A stretch of DNA of 61,922 bases from Caldifarciminota bacterium (GTDB lineage Bacteria; Hydrothermota; Tepidihabitantia; SM23-42). The stretch's first letter is position 1. Each line of letters starts with the position of its first letter. The stretch spans positions 1,625,705 through 1,687,626 of the forward strand of contig CP070686.1 in the NCBI GenBank assembly GCA_020353055.1, read 5' to 3'. Below are positions 17,486 to 27,224 of the stretch, in pieces. The position numbers and the translations under genes were made by a program. The notes under the pieces were generated by a model that was not told the DNA's origin, made no database searches, and saw only the letters and a list, made by a program, of their open reading frames with translations.

Positions 17486-20266
17486 TTACCTTTTCTTCCT
17501 CTTCTTTGCTCTGGGTTTTGTTGTTTTTCTCGTTTTCTTCTCTGTAGAATAAATAATGGTTGCCTGTGCTGCGGCCAAACGTGCAATCGGTACGCGGAAC
17601 GGTGAACAGGATACGTAATTCATCCCCACCCGGTGGCAGAAATGTACTGAACGCGGATCACCACCATGCTCACCGCATATCCCCACCTCCAGGTGCGAAT
17701 TTGTCGCGCGCCCCCGTTCTATGCCGATGCTTATCAATTCGCCGATACCTGATTGATCGATGCTCTGGAAAGGGTCTTCGGGAAGAATCCCCTTCTTTAT
17801 GTATTCCGCCAGGAAACCCCCGATGTCATCACGTGAAAACCCAAAGCCCATCTGGGTCAAATCATTAGTGCCGTAGGAGAAGAATTCCACAGTCTCTGCT
17901 ATTTTATCAGCAACGATGCATGCCCTGGGGATCTCGATCATGGTTCCGTACATGTGCTTGATTTTCTTGAGGTTATACTTGGCGAGCACTTCTTTGTATA
18001 TCTTATCGACGATCTGTTTCTGATTTTCCAGCTCCTTTGCTTCGGCAACGACCGGTACCATGATCTCAGGATACGGATCCTTACCTTCTTTTATCAATTC
18101 GGCTGCCGCTTCAAAGATTGCACGTACCTGCATATTTGTAATCTCTGGATAGGTAACACCGAGCCGGACGCCGCGATGACCCATCATCGGATTGGATTCG
18201 TGCAGTGCATCGGCACGCTGCATGAGTTCATCTAATGATATGTTAAGGTCCTTGGCCAATTGTTCGAGCCTGCTCTTTTCGCGGGGTACGAATTCATGGA
18301 GGGGAGGATCAAGCAGCCGCATGACGACTGGTAGGCCGTTCATTGCCTCGAGCACTCCTTTGATATCCTTTTTCACATACGGGTACAATTCTTCGAGCGC
18401 CTTTTGTCTTTCTTCGGGAGTTTTGGAGACGATCATCTTGCGCAGTCTGAAAAGTGGTTCCTCCGAGCCCTTGCCATAGAACATGTGCTCGGTACGCATG
18501 AGGCCAATGCCCTCAGCGCCGAAATTTCTTGCCCTGTGCGCATCATCGGGTGTGTCGGCATTTGCCCGGACACCGAGGGAACGGATTGAATCACAGACTT
18601 GTAGAAAATGCTGCAATAGTACATTCTCTTCGGCTGCTGCCATCATTGGAAGTTTTCCTTCATAAACATTGCCCTTGGTGCCGTTGAGCGTGAGCCATTC
18701 GCCCTCATGAAGAATCTTTCCTGCTGCAGAGATTTCCTTCTTTTCGTAGTTGATGTGCAGGTCGCTGCAGCCTACTATGCAGCACTTGCCCCAACCGCGG
18801 GCTACAAGCGCAGCATGGGATGTCATGCCGCCTCGTGCTGTGAGAATTGCCTGGGCAGCTCTCATGCCCTCCACATCTTCCGGGTTTGTTTCCTCGCGTA
18901 CAAGGATCACTTGCTTGCCTGCTTTTGTCCATTCCACGGCGTCGTTCGATGAAAAAACGATCTGCCCGGTGGCTCCGCCGGGTCCTGCTGGCAAACCCTT
19001 GGCAAATGGTTTCAGAGCCAACTCAGCCTGCGGATCAACCATGGGGTGGAGCAATTCATCGAGCTGACTTGGGGTTACGCGCATTGCCGCCTCTTCCTTT
19101 GAGATCAATTTTTCCTTGAGCATGTCCATTGCCATCTTGACCGCGGCGGGTCCATTCCTTTTTCCGACTCTTGTCTGTAGCATGTATAGTTTACTGTTCT
19201 CGATTGTGAATTCGATATCCTGCATGTCCTTGTAATGACGTTCGAGGCGTTTCTGATAACCGTCCAGTTTCTTATAGATGGTGGGCATCGTTTTTTCCAG
19301 TGTCACAAGGTCTTTGTTATGTTCGGATGTCGAATACTTATTTATCGGTGCTGGCGTTCGGATACCGGCAACGACATCCTCACCTTGGGCATTGATAAGA
19401 TACTCGCCGTAGAATTTATTTTCTCCATTCCCCGGATTCCTGGTGAAACCGACGCCGGTTGCAGAATCCTTGCCCATGTTGCCAAAGACCATTGCCTGAA
19501 CATTAACGGCAGTTCCCCATTCATTAGGAATGCCTTCAATTCGTCGGTAGCTGACGGCACGTTTGCCGTTCCACGAAGCAAAGACGGCTTCAATACCGCC
19601 CCATAGCTGCAGGTTGTGGTCATCCGGAAAATCAGTCTTGAGAGTCTGTTTGATCATCTTCTTGAATCTGGCGCATAGTTCTTTCAAGTCTTCGGCGTTG
19701 AGGTCGAGGTCGTTTCGATAATTCTTTTCTTTCTTCATGTTATTCATGATCTTTTCTAACTGTCGGCGTATACCAGATTCTTCGTCTTTTGGTTCAATAC
19801 CTGCACCTTTTTCCATCACGACATCTGAATACATCGTGATTAGTCTGCGGTACGCGTCGTAGACAAAACGTTCATCTCCGCTCTGCTTTATCAACCCAGG
19901 TATTGTTTTTTCGGTCAGACCGATGTTCAGAACTGTTTCCATCATGCCAGGCATTGATCTACGGGCACCTGACCTTACTGAAACAAGGAGTGGATTTTGT
20001 GCATCACCGAATTTCCGACCCAGTATCTTTTCGACATTGCGCAGTGCCCTCTTGACTTCTTCCTTGAGTTTCTTGGGCAGTTTTCGTTTATTCTCGTAGT
20101 AGTAATTACAGACCTCGGTTGTTATCGTGAAACCCGGCGGTACGGGAATTCCGAGATTTGTCATTTCCGCAAGATTTGCACCCTTGCCACCGAGTAGATT
20201 TTTCATTTTGGCGTTACCCGTGGCTTTCTTGCCACCAAATTCATAAACGAATCTTTTTGCCATCAT
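17486..20266 (-). CDS. ppdK: Pyruvate, phosphate dikinase
   Basis: Interconverts pyruvate, ATP and phosphate with PEP, AMP and PPi. The 926-residue length covers all domains: N-terminal ATP-grasp (FGGKKATG, LLGGKGANLAEM, SVRSGARRSMPGMM), the swivelling phosphohistidine domain (ARGGMTSHAALVARGWGKCC, near residue 470-490) and the C-terminal PEP/pyruvate barrel (GLMRTEHMFY, SYGTNDLTQM, ICGEHGGDP). It starts ATGATG after AAAGGAG; the second ATG (20263) is better spaced. The last 20 residues are a Lys/Arg-rich tail (KKTRKTTKPRAKKRKKR), which typical PPDKs lack. It follows the COG2403 GTPase gene by 46 nt, so the two are probably co-transcribed. Confidence 0.97.
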   Translation of the reverse strand: MMAKRFVYEFGGKKATGNAKMKNLLGGKGANLAEMTNLGIPVPPGFTITTEVCNYYYENKRKLPKKLKEEVKRALRNVEKILGRKFGDAQNPLLVSVRSGARRSMPGMMETVLNIGLTEKTIPGLIKQSGDERFVYDAYRRLITMYSDVVMEKGAGIEPKDEESGIRRQLEKIMNNMKKEKNYRNDLDLNAEDLKELCARFKKMIKQTLKTDFPDDHNLQLWGGIEAVFASWNGKRAVSYRRIEGIPNEWGTAVNVQAMVFGNMGKDSATGVGFTRNPGNGENKFYGEYLINAQGEDVVAGIRTPAPINKYSTSEHNKDLVTLEKTMPTIYKKLDGYQKRLERHYKDMQDIEFTIENSKLYMLQTRVGKRNGPAAVKMAMDMLKEKLISKEEAAMRVTPSQLDELLHPMVDPQAELALKPFAKGLPAGPGGATGQIVFSSNDAVEWTKAGKQVILVREETNPEDVEGMRAAQAILTARGGMTSHAALVARGWGKCCIVGCSDLHINYEKKEISAAGKILHEGEWLTLNGTKGNVYEGKLPMMAAAEENVLLQHFLQVCDSIRSLGVRANADTPDDAHRARNFGAEGIGLMRTEHMFYGKGSEEPLFRLRKMIVSKTPEERQKALEELYPYVKKDIKGVLEAMNGLPVVMRLLDPPLHEFVPREKSRLEQLAKDLNISLDELMQRADALHESNPMMGHRGVRLGVTYPEITNMQVRAIFEAAAELIKEGKDPYPEIMVPVVAEAKELENQKQIVDKIYKEVLAKYNLKKIKHMYGTMIEIPRACIVADKIAETVEFFSYGTNDLTQMGFGFSRDDIGGFLAEYIKKGILPEDPFQSIDQSGIGELISIGIERGRATNSHLEVGICGEHGGDPRSVHFCHRVGMNYVSCSPFRVPIARLAAAQATIIYSTEKKTRKTTKPRAKKRKKR

Positions 20267-20312
20267 TACTCCTTTCCCTAATATTATTGCTAGCAGGGAC
20301 TATGTATTTCTG

Positions 20313-21626
20313 CTAAATTCTAAGATATTTCTTCAGGAGGTTATCCAAGCTCGGTCCAGACCTTTCCTCCAACTCATAATCAATTTTTGCGGCTGGTTTG
20401 TTGAGTTTTGTAAATTTCCGTAAATCCACTGGAGTTGCCATGACAATAGAATCGGCGGGTGTATTGTTAATGCTTGCTTCGAGTTCTTTTATCTGTTTCT
20501 TGCCGTAGCCAAGTGCCGGGATCAAATCTCCAATTTGTGGGTATTTTACATATGCCTCTTTTATTGAACCTACAGCATAAGGCTTTGGGTCGACGATCTT
20601 ACCAGCCTTGTATTTCTTCGCAGCAACGATGCCTGCTCCAAAGGACATTCCTCCATGGGTGAGGGTTGGACCATCTTCGATGACGACGACCGCTTTGTTT
20701 TTCACTAATTCCGCGTTGTCAACCGAGGTGGGTGACGCCGCCTCAAGAATGATTGCCCGGGGGTTAAGTTTCTTTACGTTTTTCTTGAGAAGTTCAATGC
20801 TCGAACGCGATGCAGTGTCGACCTTGTTGATCAAAACGACATCAGCCATTCTTACATTCGTCTCACCCGGATGATAGTTGGTTTCATCTCCTACTCGGAA
20901 CGGATCGACCACAACAATGTGGAGGTCTGATTTGTAAAACGATAGATCATTGTTCCCTCCATCCCAGACTATTATGTCACTGATCTTCTCAGCTTCCTTT
21001 AATATCAGACCGTAATCGACTCCGGCGAAAACCGTATTACCCCTGATTATATGCGGCTCGTATTCTTCCCTTTCTTCGATGGTACATTTGTGCTTGTCCA
21101 GGTCTTCAAGGGTAGAGAATTTCTGTACGATCTGTTCTTTAAGATCACCATAGGGCATTGGATGACGTATGACAGAGGTCTTCAAACCGTGTTCGTGTAG
21201 TATCTCGCAAACTCGACGCGTGGTTTGACTCTTGCCAGATCCGGTTCTTGCTGCGCAAATCGAGACGACTTTCCGCTTCGATTTGATCATCGACGATTTG
21301 GGACCGAGTAGCCAAAAATCCGCACCCGCCGCCATAACTTCAGATGCTCGATTCATCAAATAGTTATGCGATATGTCCGAGTAGGAAAAGACTACCACGT
21401 CGACCTCGTGTTTCAAAATCAACTGCGCAATTTTCTTCTCTGGCTCGATAGGTATGCCGCGCGGATATCCCTTACCAGCCAGCTCTTTTGGATATAGCCT
21501 GTCTGCAATATTCGGTATTTGAGTCGCGGTAAAGCAAATTACTCTGAAATCGGGATTATTTCTAAAATAAACGTTAAAATTATGGAAATCTCTTCCTGCT
21601 GCACCCATTATGATGACACGCCGCAT
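20313..21626 (-). CDS. COG2403 GTPase, cyclic 2,3-diphosphoglycerate synthetase-like
   Basis: A 437-residue protein of the COG2403 type, related to archaeal cyclic 2,3-diphosphoglycerate synthetase. The N-terminus is Rossmann-like (MRRVIIMGAAGRDFHNF); the P-loop is at 125-133 (AARTGSGKS); IIVWDGGNNDLSF is a Walker B-like strand and VVLINKVDTA an NKxD-type guanine specificity motif. GDETNYHPGETNVRMADV is characteristic of the family. Whether bacterial members make cyclic 2,3-DPG is not established to my knowledge. Being upstream of PPDK (46 nt) it may act on a phosphoglycerate or be a regulator of that node. It has AAAGGAGG before ATG 21626 and a strong promoter. Confidence 0.85.
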   Translation of the reverse strand: MRRVIIMGAAGRDFHNFNVYFRNNPDFRVICFTATQIPNIADRLYPKELAGKGYPRGIPIEPEKKIAQLILKHEVDVVVFSYSDISHNYLMNRASEVMAAGADFWLLGPKSSMIKSKRKVVSICAARTGSGKSQTTRRVCEILHEHGLKTSVIRHPMPYGDLKEQIVQKFSTLEDLDKHKCTIEEREEYEPHIIRGNTVFAGVDYGLILKEAEKISDIIVWDGGNNDLSFYKSDLHIVVVDPFRVGDETNYHPGETNVRMADVVLINKVDTASRSSIELLKKNVKKLNPRAIILEAASPTSVDNAELVKNKAVVVIEDGPTLTHGGMSFGAGIVAAKKYKAGKIVDPKPYAVGSIKEAYVKYPQIGDLIPALGYGKKQIKELEASINNTPADSIVMATPVDLRKFTKLNKPAAKIDYELEERSGPSLDNLLKKYLRI

Positions 21627-21650
21627 ATATAAAGCCTCCTTTCGACCGTT

Positions 21651-21679
21651 ATTATACCAAAAAATGAGGGAAAAGTCAA
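21651..21679 (-). promoter_or_regulatory. Predicted promoter of the COG2403-PPDK operon
   Basis: TTGACT (21679-21674), 17-bp spacer, TATAAT (21656-21651). Transcription from about 21644 leaves a leader of roughly 17 nt with AAAGGAGG, so this unit is conventionally leadered. Confidence 0.7.
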
Positions 21680-21815
21680 TATTATGACCACTAAATGACA
21701 GGGCGAATAACCGTGGGTATTTATGGAATGTGAAACGCTATCTGGCGCCTACTGGTGGAAAAATACGTAATTTCATGATTTTTCCGCCTTATTTGCAGAA
21801 AACACTTCTTTTTTC

Positions 21816-21843
21816 TTGACTTTTTTACAAATATATACATAAT
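21816..21843 (+). promoter_or_regulatory. Predicted promoter of the HD-glyQ-glyS-aspS operon (leaderless type)
   Basis: TTGACT (21816-21821), 16-bp spacer, CATAAT (21838-21843). ATG 21852 is 8 nt past the -10, so the mRNA probably begins at or next to the start codon. No Shine-Dalgarno sequence in between. Confidence 0.6.
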
Positions 21844-21851
21844 AATTATCT

Positions 21852-22397
21852 ATGATGAGGAAAGAAGCATACGACCTTCTTGCGCAAAGGCTCAAGAACA
21901 AGAATCTTTTCAAGCATTGCCTTGCGGTTGAGGCTTGTTTGAGGAAGCTGGCACAAGGGTTTGGTGAGGATGAAGATTTGTGGGGTATGGCTGGACTGCT
22001 TCATGACATCGATTACGAGGAGACCGACGGCGATCCTGCCCGACATGGCTTGGAGGGTGCTTTGTTTCTCGAGAAATTAGGTATCGATGAGATGGTTGTA
22101 CGAGCAGTAAAGGCACATTCGGGGCACCTGGGGCCTTCTTCAGAATTGGATTGGGCTCTATTCAGCGCAGACCCTTTAACCGGCTTGATTGTGGCAAGCG
22201 CACTCATGCATCCCGAAAAGAAGCTCAGCGCTCTGGATACTGACTTCATACTTAGACGGTTCAAAGAAAAGCGGTTCGCTGCCGGTGCTAACAGAGAGCA
22301 GATAGCCGCCTGCAAGAATCTGGGGCTGGAACTGGAGGCATTCATCGGAATATGCCTTGAGGGTATGCAGGGCGTTGCGGAGGAGCTCGGGCTGTGA
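21852..22397 (+). CDS. HD-domain (HDIG-type) hydrolase-like protein
   Basis: A 181-residue protein of the HD metal-dependent phosphohydrolase superfamily: H22 in LFKHCLAVE and the H51-D52 pair in [10 protein letters not shown], then [14 protein letters not shown] and VKAHSGHLG, which supply further metal ligands. Related small HDIG proteins occur in many bacteria with unknown substrate; nucleotide phosphate hydrolysis is a reasonable guess. First gene of an operon with the glycyl- and aspartyl-tRNA synthetase genes; the GTG of glyQ overlaps its stop (GTGA). ATG 21855 is a second possible start, one codon later. Confidence 0.85.
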   Translation: MMRKEAYDLLAQRLKNKNLFKHCLAVEACLRKLAQGFGEDEDLWGMAGLLHDIDYEETDGDPARHGLEGALFLEKLGIDEMVVRAVKAHSGHLGPSSELDWALFSADPLTGLIVASALMHPEKKLSALDTDFILRRFKEKRFAAGANREQIAACKNLGLELEAFIGICLEGMQGVAEELGL

Positions 22398-23251
22398 AAA
22401 AAATCCACACTTTTGAGAACGTCATTATCAGCCTGAAGCGGTACTGGCAGAAACATGGATGTTTGATATTCGAACCCTATAACTCAGAAGTTGGTGCCGG
22501 TACGTTCAACCCTGCCACATTCTTGAGAATCCTAGATAATGACCCTTGGAACGTGTGTTATCTTGAGATATCAAAAAGACCCCGTGATGGAAGGTATGCA
22601 AAGAACCCGCTGCGCTTTCAACAATTCTATCAGTGCCAGGTAATCATGAAACCTTCACCGGAAAACATACAGCAAACTTATCTTCAATCACTCGAACACC
22701 TCGGTGTGAAATTGAGAGAGCACGAGGTCAGGTTTGTTGAAGACGATTGGGAATCACCGACATTGGGCGCTTGGGGATTAGGCTGGGAGGTTTGGTTAGA
22801 TGGACTCGAGGTTACTCAGTTCACCTATTTTCAGCAGGCCGGAGGAGTAGATCTTCAGGTCATACCCGTTGAGATCACTTATGGGCTTGAAAGAATAACC
22901 ATGATCTTGCAGGGTGTTGCTTCGGTTTTTGATATAAAGTGGAATAATAATTTAACCTGGGGCGATGTCTACCGGCAGAACGAAATTGAATATTCCAAGT
23001 ATAACTTTGAATCGGCACCGGCTGATACTCTTTCATCACTATTCGCGACCTACGAAAAAGAGGCGAAGAGGCTACTCGATGAAGGATTGGTGTATCCAGG
23101 ATACGACCACACGATAAAATGTTCTCATCTATTCAATCTTCTGGATGCACGCGGCGCGATAAGTATTTCTGAACGGGCAAAGTATATTGGACGAGTCAGG
23201 GCGCTCGCCAACAGATCCGCGGCACAATATTTGAGTAAGAATAATGAGTAA
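22394..23251 (+). CDS. glyQ: Glycyl-tRNA synthetase alpha subunit
   Basis: Catalytic subunit of the bacterial heterotetrameric GlyRS that charges tRNA-Gly. 285 residues, usual length. Starts at GTG 22394, overlapping the HD gene stop; GGAGG lies 10 nt upstream. Blocks present: [72 protein letters not shown] and the C-terminal [20 protein letters not shown]. glyS begins inside its last codons. Confidence 0.97.
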   Translation: MKKIHTFENVIISLKRYWQKHGCLIFEPYNSEVGAGTFNPATFLRILDNDPWNVCYLEISKRPRDGRYAKNPLRFQQFYQCQVIMKPSPENIQQTYLQSLEHLGVKLREHEVRFVEDDWESPTLGAWGLGWEVWLDGLEVTQFTYFQQAGGVDLQVIPVEITYGLERITMILQGVASVFDIKWNNNLTWGDVYRQNEIEYSKYNFESAPADTLSSLFATYEKEAKRLLDEGLVYPGYDHTIKCSHLFNLLDARGAISISERAKYIGRVRALANRSAAQYLSKNNE

Positions 23252-25322
23252 GCGAACGTTTCAAATGATTGATTTCCTCCTGGAAATCGGTTTCGAAGAA
23301 TTCCCGCCGGACTTTCTGAGGCCGGCGGCTGAAGACCTGACACGAGGGATCGAGGATTTGCTTAAGCAGAAGAAAATATTCTACCGTTCGATCCGGACCA
23401 TATACACACCACGGCGAATGGGAACGCTTGTCTTGGGTTTGAGTCGAAGACAGAAGCCGCAGATAGTCGAGATACCAGGACCTCCGAAGCGTTTTGCATA
23501 TGACGCAAAAGGGAAAGCGACTGAGAAGCTCGCCGGTTTCATGAAAGCGAACGACCTCAAATCTAGTGAGATCATAAGCAGGCGAACGAAGAAAGGTGAT
23601 TACGTATACGGTCGAAAGGAAATTGCTGGAGCTTCAACCGAGAGCATTCTCCGGAACAACGTGCCATCGATAATATCCAATCTGGAATTTTCCAGGACTA
23701 TGGTATGGAACGACGGAAGAACTAGATTCCCCCGACCGATACGTTGGATTGTTGCCCTCCTGGACCGAAAGCCACTGCGTTTTGAGTATGGTGGAGTTCA
23801 GGCGAATCGTTATTCGTGGCCGAATCAACACTTTTCTTTCAAGCCGATACGGCTTGAGAAACCGCGAGAGTATATGAATTTTCTGCGTCACGGCGGCGTT
23901 ATAGTAGATCCGAATGAAAGGAAGAAGGTCATTCTTACGAGGATAAAACAAGCGGCCGAAAAGGTTAAGGGGAAAGCGCTCCACAGCAGTGGGATGATCG
24001 AAGAAATAAACTGTACTACCGAGTATCCAGAGGTCGTCACGGGTGAATTTGATGTCCAGTATGTGAATCTCCCTGAAGAAGTCCTGATGACTGTGCTACG
24101 TGCTCACGGAAATGTTATCTGGGTTCGCGGTACGAACAGCTATATATACGTATTCAGTGCTAAGAAGAAGGCACTGCAAAATGTCAAGATCGGTTATGAA
24201 AGGGTTATGGCGTCGCGTTTGTATGATGCCCTTTTCTTTTACGAGAACGACACGAAGACTGGGCTGCAGAGTATGCTCAAACAGACGAAAGACATGATGT
24301 GGCTTGAGGGTCTGGGCACTCTTTACGACAAGACAGTCCGCCTCCAGCGCTTTGTTGAGGAATACAGATCAGTTGCGGGCGTAGATATGGATACACTGAA
24401 ACGCGCGGCGTTATTATGCAAGGCTGATCTGCTCTCCGAAATGGTTAGGGAAAAAGAATTTACGTCATTGCAGGGGATAATGGGTGGCTACTACGCTCAG
24501 GCAGATGGTGAAAGTGAAGAGGTTGCCAAGGCGATCAGCGAACACTATTTACCGAAATTTGTAGGCGACAAACTGCCGAAGACTTTGAATGGAGCGTTAC
24601 TTTCTGCAGCCGACAAACTCGATAATGTTGTGGGAGCATTCTTGAGCGGCAATCGGCCAAGCAGTTCCTTTGATCCGCTTGCTGTAAGGAGGAGTGGTTA
24701 TGCTGTAATCCAACTCATTGATGCATATTCCATCCACTTGCCGCTGCTCAGTATGGTCGATAGAATGCTGAGGATATACAGTCGGAATATCGAAGACGGG
24801 GTTCTGGGGGAATTCTTCGTAGAGAGATTGACCCGCTATCTGCAGGACAGGGGCTTTCGTTATGACGAGATAAAAGCCGTATTGGCGACCTGGAACGGTG
24901 ATGTCGCCGATACAAAGAAACGTTGTGAAGCGCTCAAATCATTCCGGGACAGTTCGGAATTTATAAAATTGGTGATCGGGCAGAAGCGGGTTAGAAATAT
25001 TGTGAAGAATGCCAAGATGGCTTCGGCTATAGATGGTGAACTCATCAAGGAACGTGCTGAGAAAGTCCTTATGCAAATGCGCGAAAAGGTCAAGCCAAAC
25101 CTGGAAACGATGATCGAACAGAAGAAATACCCCGATGTACTGAAGTTATTGCTGGAGATGAGGCCAGCAATCGACAAATTCTTTGATGATGTCCTGGTCA
25201 TGTGTGAGGATAAGAAACTGAGAGAGAACCGTCTGGCGCTCGTTAGTTCGATCAACGAATTATTCCTTAAATTCGCTGATTTTTCACAGATCGTGATCGA
25301 GGGTGAAAAGATTCAGAGGTAA
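23244..25322 (+). CDS. glyS: Glycyl-tRNA synthetase beta subunit
   Basis: The 692-residue partner of GlyQ, needed for tRNA-Gly recognition. ATG 23244 overlaps glyQ by 8 nt; an internal ATG at 23265 gives the more typical start ([14 protein letters not shown]) and cannot be excluded. [55 protein letters not shown], the HD-like [13 protein letters not shown] region and a C-terminal anticodon-binding-type helical domain are present. aspS follows in the same frame after only one codon between the TAA and the proposed AUA start. Confidence 0.96.
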   Translation: MSKRTFQMIDFLLEIGFEEFPPDFLRPAAEDLTRGIEDLLKQKKIFYRSIRTIYTPRRMGTLVLGLSRRQKPQIVEIPGPPKRFAYDAKGKATEKLAGFMKANDLKSSEIISRRTKKGDYVYGRKEIAGASTESILRNNVPSIISNLEFSRTMVWNDGRTRFPRPIRWIVALLDRKPLRFEYGGVQANRYSWPNQHFSFKPIRLEKPREYMNFLRHGGVIVDPNERKKVILTRIKQAAEKVKGKALHSSGMIEEINCTTEYPEVVTGEFDVQYVNLPEEVLMTVLRAHGNVIWVRGTNSYIYVFSAKKKALQNVKIGYERVMASRLYDALFFYENDTKTGLQSMLKQTKDMMWLEGLGTLYDKTVRLQRFVEEYRSVAGVDMDTLKRAALLCKADLLSEMVREKEFTSLQGIMGGYYAQADGESEEVAKAISEHYLPKFVGDKLPKTLNGALLSAADKLDNVVGAFLSGNRPSSSFDPLAVRRSGYAVIQLIDAYSIHLPLLSMVDRMLRIYSRNIEDGVLGEFFVERLTRYLQDRGFRYDEIKAVLATWNGDVADTKKRCEALKSFRDSSEFIKLVIGQKRVRNIVKNAKMASAIDGELIKERAEKVLMQMREKVKPNLETMIEQKKYPDVLKLLLEMRPAIDKFFDDVLVMCEDKKLRENRLALVSSINELFLKFADFSQIVIEGEKIQR

Positions 25323-25325
25323 ACA

Positions 25326-27023
25326 ATAAAAAAAATATCCAACATTCAAGTCCAGAAAGACAAGATCGGGAAACATATTACGGTTTACGGCTGGGTAGAT
25401 CGTGTAAGGAATCTCGGGGGCATGATATTCGTAGACCTGAGGGACCGAACCGGCGTGTTGCAGTTGGTGATTGACCCGGCCTTGTCCGGTGCAAAGGACA
25501 TTGGTTTACAGGATTGTATTCGGGCTGCAGGAGACGTAAAGGAACGTCCAGAAGGGCAGAAGAAACCCGAAATGGATACTGGAAATATTGAATTACACGT
25601 AAAAAAGCTCGATGTACTTAACAAATCGAAGGTTCCGCCTTTTGTCGTTGAAAATAAAGTGAAGGCGAGTGAAGAATTGCGCTTGCGGCATCGGTATCTT
25701 GACCTGCGACGTGCACCGATGCAGCAAAACATCATCTTCCGTCACAGTGTCATAACGGCGATGCGGGAGTATTTGAATAGCAATGGGTTTGTTGAGATAG
25801 AAACACCAATCCTGACCCGGAGTATGCCTGAGGGAGCAAGGGATTATTTGGTTCCGTCGAGATTGTACGCAAGGAAATTTTACGCGCTGGCCCAATCCCC
25901 GCAGATGTACAAGCAATTGTTGATGGTGGCTGGTTTCGAGAGATATTACCAGATTGCGCGGTGCATGCGCGACGAAGATCCACGGCACGACCGTCAGCCA
26001 GAACACACACAGATTGATATTGAGATGTCATTTGTCGATGAGAACGATGTTTTTGAGATCGCCGAGGGGATGTTTCTCCATATTTTCAAAGCCGCAATGC
26101 AGCAGGAACTCAAGATACCGTTTCCGCGGATGACCTATGCAAGTGCTATGGAAACATACGGTACTGACAAGCCGGACATGCGGTTCGGGATGGAAATTGT
26201 TGACCTTCACGATGCGTTCGGAGGTGTTGAATTCCCGCCGTTTGACGGAAAAGAGCACATCCGTGGTCTGGTTATCGAGAGGGGTAACGACGTATCCCGT
26301 AGGCGGCTCGATACGATGAACGATAGCGCGAAGGCCACCGGACTGAATGGCATATTCTGGGCGAAGATAGACGACAAATGTACCGGCAGTATCGGGAAAT
26401 TGATCTGCAAAAATATCGTCGGGGCGTTGGGTCTACAAAAAGGGAATTTGCTGATCGCGGCTGCGGGTGATGAGAAAATCTTCAGGTTTCTCGGACAATT
26501 GAGAACCGAACTTGCAGCGGAGCTTTCGCTGTGTGAATCGGGTTTCAGATTTTTGTGGGTGACTGATTTTCCCATATTCGAACTTGATGAAAGAACGGGG
26601 AAAGTAGTCGCCAGCCATCATATATTCACCCAGCCCCAGCCAGATGACGTTCAATATCTTGACTCTGACCCGTTACGGGTACACGGAAGGCTGTACGATC
26701 TGGTATGCAACGGCAATGAACTTGCGTCGGGTTCAATAAGGAATCACGAACGTCGATTGCAGGAGAAATTGTTCGCCATCGCCGACATGGATCCAGCTAA
26801 ATACACGATGCTGCTCGATGCACTTGATTACGGGGCACCTCCACATGGAGGTATCGCACCTGGTATTGACCGTATTGTCATGATCCTTGCCGGGTTGACC
26901 TCGCTACGGGATGTCATCGCTTTTCCAAAGACTACAACTGCTCAGGGCTTGCTCGAGGGTATCCCGGATACCGTCTCGTCGGAGCAGATAAAGGAACTCC
27001 ATATAAAATTCGACCAACAATAG
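25326..27023 (+). CDS. aspS: Aspartyl-tRNA synthetase with non-canonical AUA start
   Basis: Charges tRNA-Asp (or tRNA-Asp/Asn if nondiscriminating). Family similarity begins right after the glyS stop: codons 25329 onward read KKISNIQVQKDKIGKHITV, then YGWVDRVRNLGGMIF, the OB-fold anticodon-binding strand of AspRS. No ATG, GTG or TTG is in frame before 25422, and starting there would delete the first OB strand (32 residues). ATA 25326 lies 6 nt after AGAGGT (25314-25319), an ideal spacing, so I place the start there (565 residues, normal length). Alternatives are ATA 25335 or ATT 25344, or an A/G base error. Class II motifs QSPQMYKQLLM, RDEDPRHDRQPEHTQID and GAPPHGGIAPGIDRIVM are intact. Confidence 0.88.
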   Translation: MKKISNIQVQKDKIGKHITVYGWVDRVRNLGGMIFVDLRDRTGVLQLVIDPALSGAKDIGLQDCIRAAGDVKERPEGQKKPEMDTGNIELHVKKLDVLNKSKVPPFVVENKVKASEELRLRHRYLDLRRAPMQQNIIFRHSVITAMREYLNSNGFVEIETPILTRSMPEGARDYLVPSRLYARKFYALAQSPQMYKQLLMVAGFERYYQIARCMRDEDPRHDRQPEHTQIDIEMSFVDENDVFEIAEGMFLHIFKAAMQQELKIPFPRMTYASAMETYGTDKPDMRFGMEIVDLHDAFGGVEFPPFDGKEHIRGLVIERGNDVSRRRLDTMNDSAKATGLNGIFWAKIDDKCTGSIGKLICKNIVGALGLQKGNLLIAAAGDEKIFRFLGQLRTELAAELSLCESGFRFLWVTDFPIFELDERTGKVVASHHIFTQPQPDDVQYLDSDPLRVHGRLYDLVCNGNELASGSIRNHERRLQEKLFAIADMDPAKYTMLLDALDYGAPPHGGIAPGIDRIVMILAGLTSLRDVIAFPKTTTAQGLLEGIPDTVSSEQIKELHIKFDQQ

Positions 27024-27190
27024 AACGTTAATATCGCTACTCCCGTTAGTCCGTTATTACCGTTAATTTCGTGAAAACTTTGATGCTGATACTCGATATG
27101 GAAAAAGTAATCTTGTTGTACTGTTCGGCTTCGCAGCTTCTTAGCCTCTCAACTTCTCAATGTCCGTTGTCTTATGCAAACAAGTGGGTG
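27024..27190. other. Intergenic region with short degenerate repeats
   Basis: No gene is supported here. It contains spaced CCGTTA units (27038-27061 region: CCGTTAgt, CCGTTAtta, CCGTTAat) and a polypyrimidine run of CTTCT/CTCTCAACTTCTCAA type further on. Such low-complexity tracts resemble dispersed intergenic repeats of uncultivated diderm genomes. No strong terminator hairpin after aspS was found. Confidence 0.4.
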
Positions 27191-27218
27191 TTGATTTATC
27201 GAACATGTTGGATAGAAT
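27191..27218 (+). promoter_or_regulatory. Predicted promoter of the bactofilin-like gene
   Basis: TTGATT (27191-27196), 16-bp spacer, TAGAAT (27213-27218). Start near 27225 implies a 5' leader of about 234 nt before ATG 27459, by far the longest in this window. Confidence 0.5.
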
Positions 27219-27224
27219 TAAATA

